From Nakamurella deserti (GTDB lineage: Bacteria > Actinomycetota > Actinomycetes > Mycobacteriales > Nakamurellaceae), in contig NZ_QCXS01000002.1 in assembly GCF_003260015.1 (NCBI RefSeq), positions 2,790,001 to 2,854,000 of the forward strand: a stretch of 64,000 nucleotides of DNA, written 5' to 3'. The translations under genes were made by a program, and so were the position numbers. The notes beneath the pieces are model-generated. The model searched no databases and was not told the DNA's origin. It was given only the letters and a program-made list of their open reading frames with translations. The stretch's first letter is position 1. Each line of letters starts with the position of its first letter. This document shows positions 34,901-42,265 of the stretch, piece after piece.

Positions 34901-36061
34901 CCAGGCCGACGGCTCGAGCTCGCGCAGGTCGTCGGTGATGCGGCCGGCGAGGCCCAGGCCGTTCTCGATGGAGGTCGGGTTCCAGCCCGCGCCGCCCCAG
35001 TTGCCCTCGACCTCGCTCATCCAGAGGCTCTTGCCGTTGGCCTTGGCGATGTCGCGGGCCTGCGGGCGGTCGGCGGTGCCGTAGGTGTGCACGTTGAGCT
35101 GGGCGACGGCCTGCCGGGCGGCGTCGGTCCAGCCGTACCAGTCGGTGACGAAGATGGACGGGTTGGTCTCGTCGGGTCCGGAGACGACGGCAGGCGTGGT
35201 GGTGCCCGGTCTGTCGAGCTCGGCCTTCATCGCCTCGAGCAGCGTGGCCTGCAGGCCCGGGCCGGCGTGGGCACCTTCCTGCCGACAGCAGCTGGGCGTG
35301 CCGTTCGCGCCGAGGTCGGTCCCCCAGTACGGGGTGTTCGGCTCGTTCAGCGGGTCGATCGAATCGAAGGTGATGCCCTCGGTCTGCTCGATGTGCTCGC
35401 TGACCGTCTTCAGGTAGGCGGCGAACTTCGCGGCCGCGGCCGGCTTGATCTGGTCGGCGGAGGAATTGAAACCACCGGTCACGTAACCGCTCTCGGTCAT
35501 GAAGTAGGGCGGCGAGTTGCTGAACGCCTCCCAGCGGTCGACCCGGTCCTTGATGGCTGAGATCCACCAGCGCTGGTTGGCGTCGGCGTCGAAGTCGTAG
35601 GCGGCCGGGTCGGCGGGGTCCCAGGCGGCCAGGTAACGGTCACGGTCGGCGTAGCCGGAGGTGATGGGTCCCTGTGCGTCGGCGGCGGCGTAGTCGGGGT
35701 TCCACCAGCCGGGCACCGCGCCGCCCTTGCGGAAGTAGTCGTCGCCGACGTCGGTGGCGTTGCCGCCGCCGATGTTGTAGCGGGCGATGTTGAGGTTGAG
35801 GCCGTCGTCGCCGAACACCATGTCCGCCAACTGGTTCCGCAGCGCGTCGGGGTAACCGCCGGTCGCGTTGGCGAACCACACGAGGCTGGTGCCCCACCCC
35901 TGGAAAGCGGGACCCCGGTAGGCCGGGTTGGGCGTCAGGGTGACGGCCACGGTCGGATCCGCGGCATGCGCGGGAAGGACGGGCCCGAAGGTCAGACCGG
36001 CGACCGCGGTGATGGCCGCCGTCGCACCTCTGAACGCCCGGGTGAATCGACGTGACGTCAT
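31949..36061 (-). CDS. secreted GH30-family glycoside hydrolase (endo-beta-1,6-galactanase-like) with carbohydrate-binding and Ig-like domains
   Basis: A 1370-residue secreted enzyme. Residues 1-33 are a signal peptide ending PAHA-A. Residues about 38-520 form the GH30 catalytic domain: AFQGWGTSLVWFANATGGYP (20), acid/base Glu240 in DPLNEPN, nucleophile Glu350 in LWMSEVEG; closest pattern is endo-beta-1,6-galactanase. Then a ricin-type lectin region near 590-740, an F5/8-type or Ig-like middle with TENGYPVDRTRNGDLTDKG, a cadherin-like strand region, and C-terminal Ig-like domains (RTGPAVGLIA, ITEYR type). ATG at 36061 with AAGAGGA upstream. It likely trims arabinogalactan side chains outside the cell. 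Confidence 0.92.
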   Translation of the reverse strand: MTSRRFTRAFRGATAAITAVAGLTFGPVLPAHAADPTVAVTLTPNPAYRGPAFQGWGTSLVWFANATGGYPDALRNQLADMVFGDDGLNLNIARYNIGGGNATDVGDDYFRKGGAVPGWWNPDYAAADAQGPITSGYADRDRYLAAWDPADPAAYDFDADANQRWWISAIKDRVDRWEAFSNSPPYFMTESGYVTGGFNSSADQIKPAAAAKFAAYLKTVSEHIEQTEGITFDSIDPLNEPNTPYWGTDLGANGTPSCCRQEGAHAGPGLQATLLEAMKAELDRPGTTTPAVVSGPDETNPSIFVTDWYGWTDAARQAVAQLNVHTYGTADRPQARDIAKANGKSLWMSEVEGNWGGAGWNPTSIENGLGLAGRITDDLRELEPSAWVFWQPVEDYYNMQRTEKLNWGSVFIDFDCNAAGLSERRIAAGEADPTCRLASNTKYDTTRNFTHYIGEGDHIIPTDDTKTTSAVKADGSGVVMVHSNNNAVAETVTVDLRKFGTVGAGATVTPVVTTESPAATPSSNALIQGTPVAVDAATKTATLTVPAKSVTTFLVSDTTGAAAGAATLSDGRFQFVGVQSGNALTAAAPGAAGTATTMTTPGTTAGAAGPQQWTVTRLTGGGTSDERYLVQAADGRVLSAQAAGTQLGAVSVAAARTTPAAQWIGTTTNGITWSLVNVGQAKSLDVNGQSTVSGASVGIYGSNNGANQLFRVRATTPTGVTPIRIATPPGTAPTLPATITPLYADGPGAPAAVTWNTAGLDWTSPGVRTVSGAATDVFGTVLTGVTATVEVGSFTGTDAVSVTTYAGAGAAGVTAAAPTTVAARTADGSASYPTAVTWDFTPVTDAALAQPGVVLVPGTAASNTTGAPGLPATLRVVVTAPTTSNTATAPTTTASATYTENGYPVDRTRNGDLTDKGWSNWLSGTKRTTDTLTYLFGEQLLSDAVMTFFRDGGSSWAATVRAEYRTPAGQWTATGGTVTTVVPTDGAAPTATLPLGGVRATGVRFVLTATPNTHMVVSETQINAAVPARANLADAGVIRVAGAPVAGFDPATTTYRVESAAATPPTVTATAADSRGRVSVTQATAAAPTATVVVTAEDGTTTKSYQVTFVAPAEKATVALTAAMPATEQGWYRSNVIVGLTGPAGTKIQYKLGDGSWKAYGTAFTLSTQGENRLSTRLLRSSLVVAGSEAVATVKIDRTGPAVGLIASPSTRSGTPRNPVSLQFTATDAVSGSPVTEYRMNGGGWTTGDRVELSTVGAYSIEYRATDVAGNVGASRSTTATVNPDPATTVKSNVAKPRVGSIVTFTMTGFSRYSTVDLTVGDSPLASVLTDVNGTAKVTVTLPASAGAGVQTVTATGGNLTATVKITLVP

Positions 36062-36669
36062 CAAATCCTCTTCCGTCATTGGAAAGGGCCCTGCACGGCG
36101 GCGGTTGCGCCTCGTGTTTGCGTTCACATCATGGGTGGTGACGTAAACATAAGTCCAGAGCGCTGACCCAAGTGCGGCCGAACGGGGCAGGGCCGCCACG
36201 GCCGGGCGATACTGGAGCGCCGGACCACCGGGCCGGACGACCGACGAGGAGGCCCGCGGGGTCGCGCGGACGGCCACGTCGAGGCGGAGCGGGAAACGCC
36301 GCGCCGCGAGCGGCTCCGCGACAGGTTCGACGTCTTCGCGACACGTCCGGGCAGCCGCAGCTGTCGCGAAGTGGACGCAGCTGTCGCGAAGCGGCCGCAG
36401 CTGTCGCGAAGCGGACGCCGCTGTCGTTGACTGGACCCGGCTGGCGCTGTCGCAAGGCCGACGCAACCGCCGCGACGCCGACGCAGCCGCCGCGAGGCGG
36501 ACGCAGCCGTCGCGAGGCGGACGCAGCCGTCGCGAAGGGGACACAGCCGTCGCGAAGCGGACACAGCCGTCGCGAAGCGGACGCAGCCGCCGCGAGGCGG
36601 ACACAGCTGCCGCGCAACGAAAGTCGGGGGCGGGCGGACCACCTCCGCGCCACCCCGGTCGCGACCGGA
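36062..36669. other. intergenic region between GH30 and LysR genes
   Basis: About 600 bases without a gene. The left part is the GH30 leader and promoter region. The right half is a 20-bp minisatellite (36355-36620), described separately. Long minus-strand frames across it are products of the repeat. Confidence 0.7.
36355..36620. repeat. 20-bp minisatellite, about 13 units
   Basis: Units line up every 20 bases from 36361 to 36620, with consensus near GTCGCGAAGCGGACGCAGCC. The best copies are 36541-36580 and 36361-36420; one unit near 36441 is shifted in phase. Each unit has the palindromic core TCGCGA, or the variants CCGCGA/TCGCGAGG. An inverted copy, CTTCGCGACAC, sits just before the array near 36334. 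No spacers between units, so not CRISPR. Confidence 0.93.
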
Positions 36670-37608
36670 TCAGCCGGAGTGCCCCTGGACGGTGCGGAGA
36701 TCGTCGAGGTGTTCACCGACCGCGGCGAGGAACGCGGTCAGCGCGGGACTGCGCGGACCCTCCCGGGTGTAGGCCAGCAGACGCCGGTGCAGCCGCGCTC
36801 CGGCGATCGAGCGGAACGCCAGGGTCGGGTCGTGGGTCGGGAGGGTCAGCGCCGGCAGCAGCGCGATCGCGCCGGCGCTGCGTACGAGGGCCAGCTGGAT
36901 GTCGGCGTCGGTGGCCTGGTGGCGCACGTCGGGCTCGTAACCACCGAGTGCCCGACAGGTGCCGACGACCATGGCGTGGTGCCCGGTGCCCTCCGGCGAG
37001 GTCACCCACTGCTGGTCGCGCAACGCCGCCGGGGCGATCGGGCCCGACCCCGCGGCGAGGGGATGGTCGGGCGCGAGCACCAGATGCAGCGGCTCGTCGT
37101 GGACGGACTCGCAGGACAGCCCGGCCGGCCGCGGGCGGGGGTGGCCGTCGTACTCGTCGCTGATGGCGATGTCCATCGCACCGAGCCGCAGCTCCGGGAG
37201 CGCCTGCTCGAGTTCGAGTTCGGCGACCTCCCACCGCACCCGCGGGTGCCGTGTCCGCAGCTGCGCGACGGCCGGCACCAGCAGGCGGCGGGTGACCGAC
37301 TGCAGACCGCCCGCGCGGACGGTGCCGCGCACCTCGCCGCCGAGTCCGGCCAGTTCGACCGCGGCGGCGTCGGCGGCGGCCAGCAGCGCCCGCGCGTGGT
37401 CGGCGAGCAACCGGCCGGCCTCGGTCAACCGGACGTTGCGACCCGCCTTCTCGAAGAGCGCGGTGCCGACCTCGCGTTCGAGCACGGCCAGCTGCTGCGA
37501 CACCGCCGACGGACTGAAAGCCAGCGCCGAGGCCACCGCACCGAGCGTGCCCCGCTCCTCGAGTTCGCGGAGCAGTCGCAGACGGTGCAGATCGAAGATC
37601 ATGCACAT
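36670..37608 (-). CDS. LysR family transcriptional regulator
   Basis: A 312-residue LysR regulator: N-terminal helix-turn-helix (LRLLRELEERGTLGAVASAL, then SPSAVSQQLAVLEREVG), linker helix and a C-terminal periplasmic-binding-like effector domain (RHPRVRWEVAELELE, ATDADIQLALVRSAGAIALL). ATG at 37608 has AAAGG seven bases upstream; an internal ATG at 37602 is less well placed. It is divergent from the EamA exporter with only 66 bases between starts, the classic LysR arrangement, so that exporter is the likely target. Confidence 0.93.
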   Translation of the reverse strand: MCMIFDLHRLRLLRELEERGTLGAVASALAFSPSAVSQQLAVLEREVGTALFEKAGRNVRLTEAGRLLADHARALLAAADAAAVELAGLGGEVRGTVRAGGLQSVTRRLLVPAVAQLRTRHPRVRWEVAELELEQALPELRLGAMDIAISDEYDGHPRPRPAGLSCESVHDEPLHLVLAPDHPLAAGSGPIAPAALRDQQWVTSPEGTGHHAMVVGTCRALGGYEPDVRHQATDADIQLALVRSAGAIALLPALTLPTHDPTLAFRSIAGARLHRRLLAYTREGPRSPALTAFLAAVGEHLDDLRTVQGHSG

Positions 37609-37674
37609 CAGCTTACCTTTGACGTGCACGATTCGTCGCTTGACCTGATCGGTCGACCACCCCAGGCTCGGGTC

Positions 37675-38670
37675 ATGGGTCTGCTGTGGTGTCTGGTGTC
37701 CGCCGCGTGCTTCGGCGCGATGGGCGTGTTCGGCAAGCTGGCGTTCGCGGCCGGGGTGTCTCCGGACGCGCTGCTGCTGATCCGGTTCACCCTCGCGGCG
37801 GTCATCCTGGGGACGGCCGCGGCGCTGCGTCCGGGGCGGCGTCGCCGGTCCGGTGCCGCCCCGTCCGGGCGGCGGGCCGGGCGCCCGGCCGCCGTCGTGG
37901 CCGTGGCGATCCTGCTGGGTGCCGTCGGCTACGCCGCGCAGGCCGGGCTGTACTTCGCCGCCCTGCAGCGGATGGACGCCTCGCTGCTGTCGCTGCTGCT
38001 CTACACGTATCCGGTGATGGTGACCGTCGCCGCGGTGGCCCTGGGGCGGGACCACCTGACCCGGCGACGCACCGTCGCCCTCGTCGTGGCGTCCGCGGGC
38101 ACCGTGCTGGTGCTGGTCGGCGCCGGTACCGGACGCCTCGACGGGTGGGGCGCCCTGCTCGCGGTCGGCAGCGCCGCGACCTACACGGTCTACATCCTGG
38201 TCTCCGACACCGTGGTGGACCGTCTCGCCCCCGTGACACTGTCCGCGCTGGTGATGGCGGGTGCGGCCGGGACGTTCGGGATACGGGCGGTACTCACGGG
38301 CGGTGTGGAGCTCGGCTTCGGCCCGGCCGGCTGGGTGTGGCTGGCCGCGATCGCGGTGGTCTCGACGGTGGTGGCGATGCTGGCGTTCTTCGCCGGCCTG
38401 CAGAGCACCGGACCGTCCACCGCGGCCATCCTGTCCACCTTCGAACCGGTCGTGACCACCACCCTGGCCACCCTCACGCTCGGCGATCAGCTGACCCCGT
38501 TGCAGCTGGTCGGCGGCCTGCTGGTGCTCGCTGCCGTCGTGGTGCTGCAGCTGCGGACCGCGCGTCCGACTCCGCCGCGCGCCCCCGGCACGCCGCGCGT
38601 CGACCGCGCGTCCGGGGCCCCGGCGGCCGGAGACGGCGGCCCGGGCACGTCGGTGGCCGGCTCGCGGTGA
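37675..38670 (+). CDS. EamA/DMT family transporter
   Basis: Drug/metabolite transporter of 331 residues with ten hydrophobic helices in two EamA repeats (about 3-145 and 155-300). Helix 1 has CLVSAACFGAMGVFGKLAF, the second repeat ends STFEPVVTTTLATLTLGD with the conserved EP. A Pro/Ala-rich tail of about 35 residues follows. Metabolite efflux is expected; substrate unknown. ATG at 37675 next to the LysR start in the divergent region. Confidence 0.92.
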   Translation: MGLLWCLVSAACFGAMGVFGKLAFAAGVSPDALLLIRFTLAAVILGTAAALRPGRRRRSGAAPSGRRAGRPAAVVAVAILLGAVGYAAQAGLYFAALQRMDASLLSLLLYTYPVMVTVAAVALGRDHLTRRRTVALVVASAGTVLVLVGAGTGRLDGWGALLAVGSAATYTVYILVSDTVVDRLAPVTLSALVMAGAAGTFGIRAVLTGGVELGFGPAGWVWLAAIAVVSTVVAMLAFFAGLQSTGPSTAAILSTFEPVVTTTLATLTLGDQLTPLQLVGGLLVLAAVVVLQLRTARPTPPRAPGTPRVDRASGAPAAGDGGPGTSVAGSR

Positions 38671-38858
38671 GCGCTCCGGCGCACCCTGCGACCGGGCCGG
38701 GACCTCCGACCGGGATCCGTACGGGGTTCCGTACCGGACGGGCACGATCCCGTACCCGGTACGGTGCCGCTCCCGAGAGCCGCTCCATACCGTCGATCCC
38801 GTCCTGAAACGCCGCCGGAGCACCACGACCGGCCACCCTCTCCCTGGAGTCGTCGACG

Positions 38859-39584
38859 ATGCCCAGCAGCACCCGCACCTCCCTCCCCGCGGCCGCACCG
38901 GTGCGCCGCCACCGCTTGGCCGGGGCCGTCGTGGCCGCCGGCCTGACGTTGTTCCTCACCGGCTGTGGCAGTGGCCCCGACCCGGCCGATCCCGCCGCCG
39001 GGGCGGCCGCCGAGGTCGACGTCGTCGAGGCCGTCCAGAGCCTGGACGCGGCCTTCGGCACCGCTGACGCCCCGTCGCCGGAGGAGGCCCGCCGGGAGTA
39101 CGAAGCCTGGCTCGCCGGGAGGACCGCCGCAGCCGACCCCACCGACCCGGCCTCCGGCGACCCCGCGTCCCACCCGAATGGGGCCACCGAGCGCCCCGGC
39201 GAGACCGCACCGCAGCCGGCCACGGCGCTGGCCGTCGGCGACTGCCTCGACCACCTCCCGACCGGGGCCGAGGACACCGCCGCCGACATCGCCGCCGTTG
39301 ATTGCGCCGGTGAGCATCTGGTCGAGGTGTACCGGGCGGTGACGCTCGCGCCGCTCGGCCCGGACTACCCGGTCTTCACCGACCTCGTCGAGGTCACCCA
39401 GGAAGGGTGTGGGAACGGTTTCCTGGAGTACGTCGGCGGCACCGTCATCGACACGGCCGTCGCCTTCGACGCGGTCACTCCGTCCAAGGACAGCTGGGCG
39501 GACGGCGACACCACCGCTCTGTGTTACGCCTATCCGGTATCGCTGGCTCCGTTCACCGGCACCCTGCAGGGATCGTCGCAGTGA
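38859..39584 (+). CDS. lipoprotein with septum-formation-like domain
   Basis: A 241-residue lipoprotein. The lipobox LFLTGCGSG follows a hydrophobic stretch, so the protein is exported and lipidated at that cysteine. After an Ala/Pro/Asp-rich linker, the C-terminal part (AVGDCLDHLP, VDCAGEHLVEVYRAV, GCGNGFLEYVGG, LCYAYP) has the four-cysteine pattern of the Septum_form/DUF4190-associated domain. The last codons overlap the start of the next gene (GTGA), so the two are coupled. Role in cell envelope or division is only suggested by the domain name. Confidence 0.82.
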   Translation: MPSSTRTSLPAAAPVRRHRLAGAVVAAGLTLFLTGCGSGPDPADPAAGAAAEVDVVEAVQSLDAAFGTADAPSPEEARREYEAWLAGRTAAADPTDPASGDPASHPNGATERPGETAPQPATALAVGDCLDHLPTGAEDTAADIAAVDCAGEHLVEVYRAVTLAPLGPDYPVFTDLVEVTQEGCGNGFLEYVGGTVIDTAVAFDAVTPSKDSWADGDTTALCYAYPVSLAPFTGTLQGSSQ

Positions 39585-40300
39585 GCGCCGGCATCCGGTC
39601 CGCGTCGATCCCGGAGGTCCGTCCGGAGTCCCCGGCGCACCACTCCACCCTCGTCGGACGTTCCCTGCACGCCCTCGCGCTGGGCGTCGCGATCGGCGGT
39701 GTCGTCGGCATGGTCGCCGATCCGCGGGGGCGGTACGTGCTCGCCTTCGTCGTCGGCTTCGTCCTCTGGCTCCTGCTCACGCTTGTGCGCACCGTCGCGG
39801 CGGTCCGCGCCACGTCGCCGGCCCCGGTGGGTCGGGGCACCGCCGCACCGGCGGAGGCGGCGCTGGCGCGGGTCGAGTCCCTGCGCCGTACCGGGTTGGA
39901 GCTGAACGGACAGCCGCAGTGCGACCTGCTGCTCGTGGTGAGCCCCCCGCCGGGACACGGCGCGGCGTACGCGACCACCACGCGGGCGATCCTGGACGTG
40001 GTGACGCTGGCCGACCACCGGCCGGGGGCCGTCGTCGTCGTCGCGCGACCCGACCCGGCCCGGCCCGACGTCCGGCTGATCGCGGAGCCCCCCGCCGACC
40101 TGGCGGCGGCCGCGCGGGCCGAGGCGCGACTCGAGCCGGGCGAGGGGACCATCCCGCCGCTCGACCGGGTGCCGGTGCGCGAGTCCACCCGGACCACCGC
40201 GACCGGCTTCCGGGCGCCGACGGCAGGGTCGCTGCTGTGGGCGCTGCTGCTGACCGCCGGCGCGGCCGGCGCGGTGCTGCTGCCCACGCTGATCGGATGA
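39581..40300 (+). CDS. membrane protein, translationally coupled to the lipoprotein
   Basis: A 239-residue protein with two N-terminal helices (about 28-46 and 50-68), a soluble middle containing QPQCDLLLVVSPPPGHGAAY and VVVVARPDPARPDVRL, and a C-terminal helix (LLWALLLTAGAAGAVLLPTL, 20). The arrangement leaves the soluble part on one side of the membrane. No family was recognised. GTG start overlaps the lipoprotein stop by four bases; a functional complex with that lipoprotein is a fair inference. Confidence 0.8.
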   Translation: MSAGIRSASIPEVRPESPAHHSTLVGRSLHALALGVAIGGVVGMVADPRGRYVLAFVVGFVLWLLLTLVRTVAAVRATSPAPVGRGTAAPAEAALARVESLRRTGLELNGQPQCDLLLVVSPPPGHGAAYATTTRAILDVVTLADHRPGAVVVVARPDPARPDVRLIAEPPADLAAAARAEARLEPGEGTIPPLDRVPVRESTRTTATGFRAPTAGSLLWALLLTAGAAGAVLLPTLIG

Positions 40301-40446
40301 CCCGGACGGGTGGTCGGGCCCCCGAACGGCGGTGCGGGTCGAGGTCGTCGATGCCGTCGCCGAGGCCCGGGGACCCACTGTTGCCAGTGGTGTGACCCAC
40401 CCGTATTGTCCGGTTTTCCATCGTGTGTGTGTCCTGAGGAGGACCT

Positions 40447-41208
40447 GTGAAGTCAAAGCTGCTCGCGTCGATGATCGCCGCGACGGTCGCCACGGTCGGA
40501 TCGGTGCTCGTCGCCGCCCCGGCATCCGCTGCGGTCGCTGTCTACCAGCCCGCCTACACCGACGACATCTACGCCGTCAGTGACGGCACCACCACCCAGC
40601 TCACGCTGGACGAGTGGCTCGCTCTCGGCGCTCCGGCACCGCAGCCGGCCCCCACGGTGTACGTGAAGTACAGCTGGGACGACACCGTCTACGCGATCAG
40701 CACCTTCACCCCCGACGCGAAGATCATCAACTCGATCAACAGCGCGGAGTGGGCCCGCGCGGGCTGGCCGGCCCCGACCGTCGCCGGGTTCATCGCGGGC
40801 ACCCTGATCTACCAGTGGGGCAGCTCCCCCGAGCTGTTCGCCGCCTTCCCCAGCGAGGACGGCAGCGGCAGCATCCACAAGCTCACCTACAACCAGTGGG
40901 CCAAGACCGGCTTCAAGACGCCGGAGCTCGCCGGACCCGGGTTCTTCACGCTGGCGTGGGTGGACACCCCCGGTATCGCGTTCCAGGCCGTCGATCAGCA
41001 GGCGGCCGTGGAGATCAGCTACGACGAGTGGTCGCTGCTGGACTTCCCGACCCCGGCCGCGGTCGACCGCATCGCCGGTGACGGCTTCTTCCAGGTCGCC
41101 GGTAGCGCCGACATCGTCTACAGCGGACCGACACTGACCGACTACACGCTCTCCTACGAAGAGTGGGAGGCCGCCGGGTTCCCGCAGCCCGAGGTCATCA
41201 ACGGCTGA
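40447..41208 (+). CDS. secreted protein made of five EW-type repeats
   Basis: A 253-residue exported protein with a clear signal peptide (MKSKLLASMI... APASAA, cut near residue 29). The mature part is five repeats of about 45 residues, each ending in an aromatic clamp: EWLALGAPAP (56), EWARAGWPAP (101), QWAKTGFKTP (150), EWSLLDFPTP (194), EWEAAGFPQP (239). Each begins with a YxV/IYx strand. No cysteine after the signal and no anchor, so it is probably released. GTG start with GAGGAGG four bases upstream. Family and function not recognised; binding of wall or glycan ligands is only a guess. Confidence 0.85.
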   Translation: MKSKLLASMIAATVATVGSVLVAAPASAAVAVYQPAYTDDIYAVSDGTTTQLTLDEWLALGAPAPQPAPTVYVKYSWDDTVYAISTFTPDAKIINSINSAEWARAGWPAPTVAGFIAGTLIYQWGSSPELFAAFPSEDGSGSIHKLTYNQWAKTGFKTPELAGPGFFTLAWVDTPGIAFQAVDQQAAVEISYDEWSLLDFPTPAAVDRIAGDGFFQVAGSADIVYSGPTLTDYTLSYEEWEAAGFPQPEVING

Positions 41209-41227
41209 GTCGGGCCCCGCATCACCA

Positions 41228-41261
41228 CCGGAGCCGCCGCGATCCGTCGCGGCGGCTCCGG
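41228..41261 (+). terminator. hairpin terminator after the five-repeat gene
   Basis: Perfect 14-base arms at 41228-41241 and 41248-41261 with loop ATCCGT, 20 bases after the stop codon. Confidence 0.85.
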
Positions 41262-41381
41262 CGCGTCCGGCGCCGGTTCGCGCGGTGGCCGGTGGCGTCC
41301 GGTCCCCGCGCACGACCACCTGCGCCCAAGTGGCCGGAAGGCCGACGTCCGGCGGGACAGGGCCGTGGCTATCGTGAGCCG

Positions 41382-41630
41382 ATGCCCCCGAGCCGCGTCA
41401 CCGCTCCCGTTCAGCCGACCGACGGCACCTCGCTCCCGGGGCCGGCGTCGTACTTCCCGTCCATCGAGAAGACCTACGGCCGCCCCGTCCAGGAATGGTT
41501 GGACCTCGTCGTCGACAGACTCGGCAGCGAGCGGCACATGGCCGTGGTGTCCTGGCTGAAGTCCGAGCACGGGATGGGTCACGGCCACGCCAACGCGGTC
41601 GTCGCGTACGTGAAGAAGGCGCTGGGCTGA
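41382..41630 (+). CDS. DUF4287 domain protein
   Basis: An 82-residue soluble protein whose second half (IEKTYGRPVQEWLDLV, HMAVVSWLKSEHGMGHGHAN, 20) is the DUF4287 signature, a small helical domain common in actinobacteria and of unknown function. The ATG at 41382 is used; the in-frame extension to 41163 would run through the upstream gene and terminator and is rejected. It converges on the CGNR gene with ten bases between stops. Confidence 0.85.
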   Translation: MPPSRVTAPVQPTDGTSLPGPASYFPSIEKTYGRPVQEWLDLVVDRLGSERHMAVVSWLKSEHGMGHGHANAVVAYVKKALG

Positions 41631-41640
41631 CCCGGCTCGC

Positions 41641-42177
41641 TCAGGCTCCGGCCGAGCGGGAACGGTAGGCCCGCACCGCCGCCCGGTTGGTGCAGGTGAG
41701 GTCGCAGTACCGCTTCGAGCGGTTCCGCGACAGGTCCACCAGCACGTTCGTGCAGTCGTCGTTGCCGCAGATGCGCAGCCGGCCGAGTTCGTCGGCGCGC
41801 ACCACGTCGACCAGCGCCATCGCCGCCTCCACGGCCATCCGGTCGGCCAGCGGTGCGGTGTCGGAGGTGGCGTGCAGGTGGTAGTCCCACCGGTCGTGGC
41901 GCACCAGTTGCGGCAGCGCCCGGAACTCGGCGAGCAACTCGTTGACGAGCACCACCACCGCGTCGCGGTCCGAGGTCCAGAACCGCCGCAGCCGGGGCCG
42001 GAGTGCCTGCACCGCCGCGAGTTCGGTCGCGCCCCGCCGACGGCTGCCGGTCCAGCTCCACCGCTGGACGAAGGCGTCGAGGGCGTCGACGTCGGGTAGC
42101 TGCTCGCCGTCGGCGCCGGAGTTGACCAACGCGGCCAGCGCCGCCAACGACAACTCGGTGTCATCAGTGAAAACCAT
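41641..42177 (-). CDS. CGNR zinc-finger/ABATE domain transcriptional regulator
   Basis: A 178-residue protein. The N-terminal ~125 residues are the ABATE (stress-induced) domain. The C-terminal zinc finger is CGNDDC...YCDLTCTNRAAVRAYRSR, with four cysteines; the usual CGNR reads CTNR here. It should bind DNA and repress in response to an unknown ligand. ATG has AGGAG six bases upstream. It is divergent from an EamA exporter gene; the 88-base gap holds a perfect inverted repeat, likely its operator. Confidence 0.92.
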   Translation of the reverse strand: MVFTDDTELSLAALAALVNSGADGEQLPDVDALDAFVQRWSWTGSRRRGATELAAVQALRPRLRRFWTSDRDAVVVLVNELLAEFRALPQLVRHDRWDYHLHATSDTAPLADRMAVEAAMALVDVVRADELGRLRICGNDDCTNVLVDLSRNRSKRYCDLTCTNRAAVRAYRSRSAGA

Positions 42178-42206
42178 CTTGACTCCTGCCCGCGGCGACC
42201 TCTACC

Positions 42207-42237
42207 GTCATCAGCATAGGTGCATCTGACTGATGAC
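42207..42237. promoter_or_regulatory. inverted-repeat operator between CGNR regulator and EamA exporter
   Basis: GTCATCAG (42207-42214) and CTGATGAC (42230-42237) form a perfect 8-base inverted repeat with 15 bases between. It lies midway between the divergent starts at 42177 and 42266. Likely bound by the CGNR protein to control both genes. Confidence 0.7.
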
Positions 42238-42265
42238 ACACGGGGGCGACCGAGAGGGTGCCGCA

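Noticed and set aside
36355-36620. CRISPR-like array
   Set aside because: Units are contiguous with no spacers and no cas genes are present.
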